In this document: positions 24,366 to 29,876 of the stretch, piece by piece
Layout: each line of letters opens with the position of its first letter
Position numbering within the stretch: the stretch's first letter is position 1
Source of the DNA: Oscillospiraceae bacterium
GTDB taxonomy: Bacteria; Bacillota; Clostridia; Oscillospirales; Ruminococcaceae
Reading direction: 5' to 3'
NCBI GenBank assembly: GCA_016296485.1
Contig: JAEDJF010000007.1
Coordinates: forward strand, 1-29,876
Length of the DNA: 29,876 nucleotides
The notes under the pieces: generated by a model
What the model saw: the letters and a program-made list of their open reading frames with translations, nothing else
Database searches by the model: none
What the model was told of the DNA's origin: nothing
Translations under genes and position numbers: made by a program

Positions 24366-25085
24366 TTATTTTGCAAGATCAGCTATGAGCTTTTCCTGCG
24401 CTTTTTCCTCAAGGGAAAAGTCTGTTTCCTTATAATCGTCCCCGAGGACGGTTTTCAAGAGCCGCCGCATCATCAGCGGATTTCTTACGAAAACCGGACC
24501 GAGGCACCAGGTTGCGAAAAGGTTTTTGTAATAAGTTCCCTCGCTCGTTCCGACGGAGCCGTCCCCCTGGTCCGCTTTTTCCACTCTGAAAAGGCGGTTC
24601 TCGTTGGGCGTGTTGTATTTCACGCTCTCGCAGCGGTAATATACGCCGAAAACCTTCTCCTCCGGGGAGAACTCCGGAACGAGGAGGGCGTCGCTGACGT
24701 AAAGCCCGTCGAACTCCTCGCAGGTGCAGTCGAGGAAGCCAATGCCCTCATAGGTCTTTCCGTCGAGCATTTTGAAGCTTTTTCCGAGGAGCATATTGGC
24801 GCTCCCGGTGACGACGAAGGGTTTCCCCTTTTCAATCTGCTCCGTTATCTGCTCTTTGTATTTGACGAAATGTTCGCTCAGGGCGGAAACGATATGGGGT
24901 TTTCCGTGGGTCATAAACACTACGTCGAAGCCGTCGAAATTTATTTCGTCGCCTACCTCGGCGGTAACGGTCTCGTGGTCGTAGCCCATTTCGTCAAGGC
25001 GCTGCTCAAAGGCGGTTATATTCTTCTCGTCGCCGTTGAGACCGAGCGCCTCGCCGTAAAGATTAAGGATTCTCACTGTTCTCAT
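24366..25085 (-). CDS. GatD-like protein lacking glutaminase residues
   Basis: 239 residues, partner of MurT in lipid II amidation complexes. The family framework is clear (RILNLYGEALGLNGDEKNI, EGTYYKNLFATW-LGPVFVRNP, LMMRRLLKTVLGDDY). In canonical GatD the nucleophile lies in ICGGxQLLG and the catalytic histidine in SYFHGP. Here the matching stretches are VTGSANMLLG (G94 in place of cysteine) and TWCLGP (L195 in place of histidine), and the GGGQD loop reads MTHGKPH. The glutamine-hydrolysing machinery is therefore absent, so this may be a scaffold, or a subunit using free ammonia or another donor. ATG at 25085 overlaps the murT stop as ATGA, so the pair is co-translated. Confidence 0.85.
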   Translation of the reverse strand: MRTVRILNLYGEALGLNGDEKNITAFEQRLDEMGYDHETVTAEVGDEINFDGFDVVFMTHGKPHIVSALSEHFVKYKEQITEQIEKGKPFVVTGSANMLLGKSFKMLDGKTYEGIGFLDCTCEEFDGLYVSDALLVPEFSPEEKVFGVYYRCESVKYNTPNENRLFRVEKADQGDGSVGTSEGTYYKNLFATWCLGPVFVRNPLMMRRLLKTVLGDDYKETDFSLEEKAQEKLIADLAK

Positions 25086-26404
25086 AGTTTTTTCAGCTCC
25101 TCAAGAATTTTGTCCTCGTTGGAGAATACCGAGGAGGTCATAACGTAGATATTGCCTTCGGTCTTTTCTAGGCAGGCTTTGAGGTCCTCCTCCCTGTCGC
25201 AGATCTGGACTTTAGACATATCTATTTTTCCTAGCTTCAGCCTTACCGCCATATCGTAGCGGCGCTTTCCGACTATCACGATATAGTCCGTGTCTTTAAG
25301 GTTCTCATAGGCGACGTCGTACATAAAGAGCACGTCCTTATGCTCCGTATGGAACATATTGTTGGAGATGATGAGCGCCGTTTTGGGACCCTGTTTTTCG
25401 GAGATGAAGTCAACGCTCTGGTCAACGGAGGCGGGGTTCTGCTTCGTAAGAATAAGCTCCGCTTTCCGCCCGAGGACGGTTTGCTCCTCGTAGCGCTTCG
25501 TGACGCCGATATTGAAGCTCTCGGCGGCGGCAAGGGCTTTTTCAAGGGAGATTCCGCTGGCGCTGCAGCAGGCGGCGGCAGCCGCCACGGTGTTGAACAT
25601 AAAATAGGTCGCGTCAAAGGTGAGCTTTACGGGAACGCCGTTCACTTTCATAGAGGCGTTTTCAAAATCAAGCTCCGTTCCGACGTAGTCCGGCTTCGGG
25701 CTCTTAAAGCCGCAGTTCTCGCAGTAAAAATCGCCCACGTGGTTATAGTGGTAGAAATTGTAGGACAGCGGGTGGAGGCATTTCGGGCAGACTCTCGCGT
25801 CGTTCGTTCCGGAACGGCATTCCTTGGCGCTGCGGTCGTTTTCACCCAGGGCGAACCAAATTACGGGGTTCTCCCTTCCCCAGCAGACCTGCTGGGAGAC
25901 GGGGTCGTTGGCGTTGAGGATAAGGGTCATATCCTCCGTCACGCCCATTTTTATTTTGTTGAGCACTATCTCCGGGCAGCAGTTACGGACAATCTGGTCC
26001 CTAAGGAGGTTTGTTACAAGAAGGTAATCCACCTTCATTTCCTTTACGAGGAACCGGAGCCAGCGCTCGTCCACCTCAATTACGGAGTAATCCGCCTTTA
26101 CTCTGCCGCCGAGGGTGCAGTTGCAAAGAAGGGCTGTGGTGATTCCGCCGAGCATATTCGAGCCGAAGCTGTTGTTGATAACGCTGTAGCCGTTTTCCCG
26201 AAGGATATGGGTCATCATATTGGAAGTGGTGGTCTTTCCGTTAGTTCCGGTGACGCAAATCACCTTTCCGTCGAATTTAAGGCGGCTGAGCACCTTCGGG
26301 CAAAACACCCTTGCGATGTCCCCGGGCTTCGCCGTTCCTTTATGGACAAGGCGACCGATAAAATAGAGCACCCGGCAAACCAAAATTGCGATTAAAAGTC
26401 TCAT
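25082..26404 (-). CDS. murT: MurT-like Mur ligase family protein
   Basis: 440 residues. Mur-ligase ATP-binding motif CVTGTNGKTTTSNMM at about 50-64, the zinc ribbon typical of MurT (CPKCLHPL, then YCENCGF about 20 residues later), SVDFISEKQGPKTALIISNN in the C-terminal domain, and the family's DUF1727-type Asp-containing stretch LFMYDVAYENL. With GatD it amidates the alpha-carboxyl of D-isoglutamate in lipid II. ATG at 26404 gives the normal hydrophobic N-terminus; AAAGGA lies ten bases ahead, and an upstream extension would run through the leader hairpin. The zinc ligands are intact even though the partner has lost its glutaminase site. Promoter at 26483-26511. Confidence 0.93.
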   Translation of the reverse strand: MRLLIAILVCRVLYFIGRLVHKGTAKPGDIARVFCPKVLSRLKFDGKVICVTGTNGKTTTSNMMTHILRENGYSVINNSFGSNMLGGITTALLCNCTLGGRVKADYSVIEVDERWLRFLVKEMKVDYLLVTNLLRDQIVRNCCPEIVLNKIKMGVTEDMTLILNANDPVSQQVCWGRENPVIWFALGENDRSAKECRSGTNDARVCPKCLHPLSYNFYHYNHVGDFYCENCGFKSPKPDYVGTELDFENASMKVNGVPVKLTFDATYFMFNTVAAAAACCSASGISLEKALAAAESFNIGVTKRYEEQTVLGRKAELILTKQNPASVDQSVDFISEKQGPKTALIISNNMFHTEHKDVLFMYDVAYENLKDTDYIVIVGKRRYDMAVRLKLGKIDMSKVQICDREEDLKACLEKTEGNIYVMTSSVFSNEDKILEELKKL

Positions 26405-26437
26405 TTGATAAACTTCCTTTAAAGTCTTCTCTCTTTC

Positions 26438-26459
26438 GCGCCGAAACGCTTTTCGGCGC
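26438..26459 (-). promoter_or_regulatory. Perfect hairpin in murT leader
   Basis: GCGCCGAAA and TTTCGGCGC around a 4-nt loop, in the transcript between the promoter and the murT ribosome binding site. There is no following T-run. Confidence 0.5.
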
Positions 26460-26482
26460 AAATATTATAAATGTATATAATT

Positions 26483-26511
26483 ATTATATACGAATTTTGA
26501 GCACCGCCCAA
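26483..26511 (-). promoter_or_regulatory. Promoter of murT-gatD
   Basis: On the minus strand TTGGGC (26511-26506), a 17-bp spacer and TATAAT (26488-26483). The -35 overlaps the hairpin at 26495-26527 that follows the upstream gene. Confidence 0.6.
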
Positions 26512-26527
26512 ACCGCGGTGCTCAAAA
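26495..26527. repeat. GAGCAC-type hairpin overlapping the murT promoter
   Basis: TTTTGAGCACCGC and GCGGTGCTCAAAA, a perfect 13-bp stem around a 7-nt loop, directly after the M24 aminopeptidase gene. It could end that transcript, though neither strand has an extra T-run outside the stem. Confidence 0.7.
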
Positions 26528-26539
26528 AATTGTTTTCTA

Positions 26540-27604
26540 TTAAAGGGTGATGAGCTTCTTTTCGCTCTTCGTGATAACTTCGCAGCCGTTTTCGGTAATC
26601 ATTACGATGTCCTCGATTCTTACGCCGAAGCGTCCGTCAAGGTAAATTCCGGGCTCAACGCTCATAACGGTTCCGACTTCGGTTATGTCGGAGCAGAGCA
26701 TGGAGAAACGGGGGTTCTCGTGAATCTCAAGACCGAGGCTGTGACCGAGACCGTGACCGAATCTTCCCTCGTAGCCTGCGCCGTAAATCATATCTCTTGC
26801 GACCTTGTCGATGGAGTTGCAGGGAACGCCGGCGCGAACGGCGTCGATGGCGGCGAGCTGGGCGTCAAGAACGAGGTTATAAACCTTTTCCTGTTCCTCG
26901 GTAATTTTGCCGACGGCGACGGTTCTGGTCATATCGGAGCAGTAGCCGTTATGCGCAGCGCCGAAGTCCATGGTCACGAAGTCGCCCTCTTTAATCACGT
27001 TGTCGCCGGGAACCGCATGGGGCATGGAGCCGTTTGCGCCTGCGGCAAGAATGGTCTCGAAAGCAAGACCGGTGGCGCCGTTGCGGAGCATATAGTAGTC
27101 AAGCTCAAGCTGGAGGTCCTTTTCGCTGACGCCGGGTTTGATGAGGTCGAGCATATGGATAAAGGTCTTGTCGGTGATGGCCTGCGCTGCGCGGATTTCG
27201 GCCATCTCCTCCTCGGATTTTACGCAGCGGTGCTTGAGGATAATGCTGTTGAGACGCGGGTCGTCAAGCATCTGTACGTTAAGTACTTTGCGGAGGCTGT
27301 AAAGGCTATCGACGGTCATATAGCCGGACTCGATTCCGACGGTTTTCACTTTGTACTCCTCGAAGAGCTCGTTGAGCTGTCTTGCCATATCGGTCATGAG
27401 CACTACTTCGGCGTCGGTGACTTTCTTGCCGCCGGCTTCGACGTAGCGGCTGTCAAGAAGAAGAACCGCTTTTTCTCTTGTTACGAGGAGCGCGCCTGCG
27501 CTGGAAACAAAGCCGGTGTAGTAGCGGCGGTTGACTTCGGAGGTGATAAGAGCGGCGTCCATATCCTCCGGAAGGTCGTGTGCAAGTCTTTTGATTCTAT
27601 CCAT
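26540..27604 (-). CDS. M24 family aminopeptidase (Xaa-Pro aminopeptidase-like)
   Basis: 354 residues. Cytosolic dinuclear metallopeptidase that removes N-terminal residues, typically before proline. Creatinase-type N-terminal domain (about 1-125), then the pita-bread catalytic domain with all five ligands: Asp in VTMDFGAA, Asp in YCSDMTRT, His in GHGLGHSLG, Glu in SVEPGIYL and Glu in VRIEDIV. ATG at 27604 follows AGAGG. It is 25 nt downstream of yqeG and probably co-transcribed. With opp and the M29 enzyme it fits peptide use. Substrate preference is inferred from family. Confidence 0.93.
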   Translation of the reverse strand: MDRIKRLAHDLPEDMDAALITSEVNRRYYTGFVSSAGALLVTREKAVLLLDSRYVEAGGKKVTDAEVVLMTDMARQLNELFEEYKVKTVGIESGYMTVDSLYSLRKVLNVQMLDDPRLNSIILKHRCVKSEEEMAEIRAAQAITDKTFIHMLDLIKPGVSEKDLQLELDYYMLRNGATGLAFETILAAGANGSMPHAVPGDNVIKEGDFVTMDFGAAHNGYCSDMTRTVAVGKITEEQEKVYNLVLDAQLAAIDAVRAGVPCNSIDKVARDMIYGAGYEGRFGHGLGHSLGLEIHENPRFSMLCSDITEVGTVMSVEPGIYLDGRFGVRIEDIVMITENGCEVITKSEKKLITL

Positions 27605-27629
27605 TTTAAAAACCTCTTTTCAAAAAAGT

Positions 27630-28103
27630 TTATCTCACATATTTTTCAAGGCGGCGTTTTGCCTTAATGAATTTGTCCGTGTCCGGACCGAGGGGCGCGG
27701 TAAGAAAAACCTTCGCTCCGATAAGATTTCCGCCGACTACGTCGGTGAAAATCTGGTCCCCGATAACGGCGGCTTCCCTCGGCTTTATGCCGAATTTTTT
27801 ACAGGCTCTCAAGAAACCGTTCGGAAGGGGCTTCGCGCTTTTTTCAATATACGGAACCCCAAGGCGGCTTGCGAAGGGTTTTATCCGCTCTTTGCTATTA
27901 TTGGAGATAATAATTACCGGAATACCGCTCCCGACGGTTTTTCTTATCCATTCGGGAACACCGGGAAAGGGCTCCTGGGAGCCGTGGAGCGCAAGGGTGT
28001 TGTCCGCGTCAACAAGGGCGGCTTTTACCCCGGCGTTCTTTAAATTTTCCGGCGTTATTTCAAGTATATTGACGAAACGGTAGCTCGGCTTAAAAATCGA
28101 CAA
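27630..28103 (-). CDS. yqeG: YqeG family HAD phosphatase
   Basis: 157 residues. HAD superfamily class IIIA phosphatase-like protein. The nucleophile/acid pair is D32 and D34 in VDADNTLALHG; motif II is IIISNNSKERI and motif IV VIGDQIFTDVVGGNLIG. The start is TTG at 28103, ten bases after AAAGGGGGG; no better start is in frame. In Bacillus yqeG sits with ribosome-biogenesis genes; here it follows rpsU and precedes the M24 aminopeptidase. The natural substrate is unknown. Confidence 0.92.
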   Translation of the reverse strand: MSIFKPSYRFVNILEITPENLKNAGVKAALVDADNTLALHGSQEPFPGVPEWIRKTVGSGIPVIIISNNSKERIKPFASRLGVPYIEKSAKPLPNGFLRACKKFGIKPREAAVIGDQIFTDVVGGNLIGAKVFLTAPLGPDTDKFIKAKRRLEKYVR

Positions 28104-28137
28104 GGAGCAAGTCCCCCCTTTCCGGAATTTGCTGCAA

Positions 28138-28171
28138 GAAGAAAGCGGACAGCTTAAATAAAGCCATCCGC
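28138..28171 (-). terminator. Terminator after rpsU
   Basis: GCGGATGGCTT pairs with AAGCTGTCCGC through two G-U pairs around the loop TATTT, then a T-rich stretch. No promoter is apparent for yqeG, so read-through from rpsU probably feeds it. Confidence 0.65.
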
Positions 28172-28188
28172 CATCCGTTTTGAAATTA

Positions 28189-28362
28189 TCAATACTTTCT
28201 CTTGCGAGCAGCCTCGGATTTCTTTTTACGTCTTACCGAAGGCTTTTCATAGCACTCATGTTTTCTTACCTCTGCAAGAACGCCGGAGCGTGCGCAGGAG
28301 CGTTTGAAACGTCTGAGAGCGCTGTCAAGAGATTCATTTTCTTTGACATGGATTTCTGCCAT
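28189..28362 (-). CDS. rpsU: 30S ribosomal protein S21
   Basis: 57 residues, the usual bS21 length. MAEIHVKENESLDSALRRFK is the typical start, with RSCARSGVLAEVRKHECYEKP and a very basic tail, RRKKKSEAARKRKY. Binds the 30S platform near the anti-Shine-Dalgarno region and aids initiation. ATG at 28362 is placed by GGAGGG ahead; longer in-frame starts run back through the leader and promoter. It has a consensus promoter and a leader of about 70 nt containing the hairpins AAAGAAC/GTTCTTT and CCAG/CTGG. Confidence 0.97.
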   Translation of the reverse strand: MAEIHVKENESLDSALRRFKRSCARSGVLAEVRKHECYEKPSVRRKKKSEAARKRKY

Positions 28363-28438
28363 AATCTGTTTTCCCTCCTTCGCCAGTGGGCTGGAGCTAA
28401 AGAACTTCTGTTCTTTATACATAAATGTAACAACACTA

Positions 28439-28467
28439 ATTATATACTGCGAAACTTCAAGTGTCAA
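28439..28467 (-). promoter_or_regulatory. Consensus promoter of rpsU
   Basis: On the minus strand TTGACA (28467-28462), a 17-bp spacer and TATAAT (28444-28439), fully consensus. From here to 28631 I saw no gene; that stretch is AT-rich upstream sequence without a clear motif. Confidence 0.88.
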
Positions 28468-28631
28468 GTCCAAAAATCCTACTAATTTTATTAAATTTAT
28501 ATTAATTTTCGCAAAAAGCCGCCGCTTCCCGCCTTTTTACGACTTCGGGCAGTTTTAAAAGACTTCGTCAAGCTGCTGAAACTTTTGCGGTTTGGATTGT
28601 GGAATGTGACAAAATTTGCGGAACTATGAGG

Positions 28632-28659
28632 CCCCCGTGCTCAAATTTGAGCACGGGGG
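28632..28659. terminator. GAGCAC-type palindrome after the M29 gene
   Basis: A 28-bp perfect palindrome, arms CCCCCGTGCTCAAA and TTTGAGCACGGGGG, 18 bp past the M29 stop codon. It is the position expected for a terminator, but the minus-strand side lacks a T-run, so termination may need another factor. Confidence 0.55.
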
Positions 28660-28676
28660 TTCTTCATCTCATCGAA

Positions 28677-29876
28677 TCAAAACGCGAAGTTGCCGTTTTC
28701 AAAAATGGTCACTTCTTCGCCGGCGCGGGTGGTGCCGGTGATGGAAAGGTCGGCGGTGCCGACCATGAAGTCAACGTGGGTGCCGCTCTTGGCGTTTATT
28801 CCCCGCTCGAGGAGCTCCTCCTCGCTCATCTCCTCGCCGCCCGCGACGCAGGAGGGATAGGCTTCGCCGAAGGCGAAATGGCAGGAGGCGTTCTCGTCAA
28901 AAAGGGTGTTATAGAAAATAATACCGCTGTTTGAAATGGGGGAGTCATAGGGAACGAGGGCGATTTCGCCGAGGTAATGGCTGCCCTCGTCGGTGTCCAC
29001 CGCCTTGCGGAGAACCTCCTCGTTGGTGTCCGCGTGGACGTCAACTATCTGCCCATCCTTGAACTCAAAGCGAAGCCCCTCGACGATATTTCCGCTCAGA
29101 ACAAGCGGCTTCGAGGCGTAGAGAACGCCGTTTACGCCGTCGCGCTTCGGGGCGGAAAAGACCTCCTCCGTCGGCATATTGGCGACGAACTTGAAGCCCG
29201 CCTTGGAAACGTCGCCGCCGGCGAGCCAGCGGTTATTTTCCGGAAGCTCCACAGTGAGGTCGGTGCCGAGGAAGTTTTTATAGCGCACCTCTTTGAGGTC
29301 GAAGGAGTTGAGCTTCGCGCTTCTCCCCTCAAGGTTTTCGCAGTGCTTTCTCCATTCCTCTACGGCGTCGCCGTCCTCGGTGATATGTACCATCTCAAAA
29401 ATTTTGTTCCAGAGCATCTCCATAGCTTCGTCCTCGGAAACGCCGGGGAAAACCTTTTTGGCCCAGGCGGCAACGGGCACGGACGCTACGCACCAGGGGA
29501 AGCCGTTGCTCATTTCGAGGGCGTAAAAATCCTTCATATCCCGGTTGGCGCCGACGTCGTAGCGGCGCTGGCGCTCCGGGTCAACGCCCCGAAGATTCTC
29601 CGGGTCGGAGCCGGAGACGGAGATATACGCCGCCCCCTCTTTTGCAAGGGTGTTGAGCATATCCGCCTGCCAGCGATAAACGCCGTCAAAAAGGCTGTCG
29701 TCCGCCCGGAGCCAATGCTCCCTCGTGCAGTAGTCGTCCCGCCAGTTGATTATGACGTCCTTTGCGCCCCGGTCATAGGCGGCGGTGGTGAGGAGCCGCC
29801 CGAAATCCGCCCGGTCCACCGGGCAGTTTATCACAAGGGTCTGTCCTTTTTGGAGGTTTACGCCCACCTCCACCAC
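28677..29876 (-). CDS. M29 family aminopeptidase (5' end outside window)
   Basis: At least 399 residues; the start lies beyond the right edge, and about 15 residues should be missing by comparison with VGVNLQKGQTLVI near the usual N-terminus. This is a cytosolic metallo-aminopeptidase of the AmpS/PepS/thermophilic aminopeptidase family. Likely metal-site motifs are NMPTEEVFSAP, HYLGEIALV, SCHFAFGEAYP and THVDFMVG, which supply the two Glu, two His and Asp that I recall for the family. The codon at the edge is GTG but lies within the conserved region, so it is not a start. Probably degrades peptides taken up by Opp. Confidence 0.93.
   Translation of the reverse strand: MVEVGVNLQKGQTLVINCPVDRADFGRLLTTAAYDRGAKDVIINWRDDYCTREHWLRADDSLFDGVYRWQADMLNTLAKEGAAYISVSGSDPENLRGVDPERQRRYDVGANRDMKDFYALEMSNGFPWCVASVPVAAWAKKVFPGVSEDEAMEMLWNKIFEMVHITEDGDAVEEWRKHCENLEGRSAKLNSFDLKEVRYKNFLGTDLTVELPENNRWLAGGDVSKAGFKFVANMPTEEVFSAPKRDGVNGVLYASKPLVLSGNIVEGLRFEFKDGQIVDVHADTNEEVLRKAVDTDEGSHYLGEIALVPYDSPISNSGIIFYNTLFDENASCHFAFGEAYPSCVAGGEEMSEEELLERGINAKSGTHVDFMVGTADLSITGTTRAGEEVTIFENGNFAF

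Overview
The window looks like a piece of chromosome from a low-to-moderate GC Gram-positive anaerobe of the Clostridia, most likely Oscillospirales/Ruminococcaceae. The reasons are AGGAGG-type ribosome binding sites with frequent TTG and GTG starts, sigma-A-like TTGACA/TATAAT promoters with 17-bp spacers, a Bacillus/Clostridium-type LexA box (CGAAC-N4-GTTCG), a MurT/GatD-type pair, YqeG, and FAD/Fe-S oxidoreductases of the anaerobic glycerol-3-phosphate dehydrogenase type. The lineage is inferred from style and gene content only. No rRNA, tRNA, CRISPR array, insertion sequence or integrase was seen.

Layout. (1) 1-3.8 kb: clpB (3' end outside the window) lies behind a ribbon-helix-helix gene. 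Divergent from these is a protein joining an N-terminal segment with a HEPN-like RX4H motif to two CBS domains. (2) 3.8-6.5 kb: a two-component system, with an OmpR-type regulator overlapping a multi-membrane-span histidine kinase and a direct-repeat operator upstream. (3) 6.5-9.7 kb: a three-gene redox operon (GlpA/GlpO-like FAD enzyme with a BFD-like Fe-S domain, NAD(P)/FAD oxidoreductase, DUF1667 protein). Its leader carries a terminator-like hairpin, so it is probably attenuated. (4) 9.8-12.7 kb: three genes (GyrI-like protein, DNA-repair-type radical SAM protein, TIGR03915-type DNA-metabolism protein) behind a strong promoter whose transcription start is covered by a perfect 24-bp palindrome containing a LexA box. 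This looks like an SOS-induced DNA repair operon and is the best candidate here for a little-described system.

(5) 12.8-18 kb: an AT-rich, apparently foreign helix-hairpin-helix gene, an AraC/GyrI regulator, two acetyltransferase-like proteins, a membrane-anchored HTH protein, and an SPFH protein followed by a 57-residue ribbon-helix-helix protein. (6) 18-24 kb: a complete oligopeptide ABC importer, oppABCDF. (7) 24-30 kb: murT-gatD, in which the GatD-like partner has lost its glutaminase residues, then an M24 aminopeptidase, yqeG, rpsU, and an M29 aminopeptidase cut by the window edge.

Most transcription units are bounded by clear hairpin terminators. A recurrent hairpin built on GTGCTC/GAGCAC appears between genes at several places and once as a perfect 14-bp inverted repeat inside a gene. 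Oligopeptide uptake (opp) and two cytosolic aminopeptidases suggest peptide use; murT/gatD points to peptidoglycan modification; clpB and the SOS operon serve stress responses.
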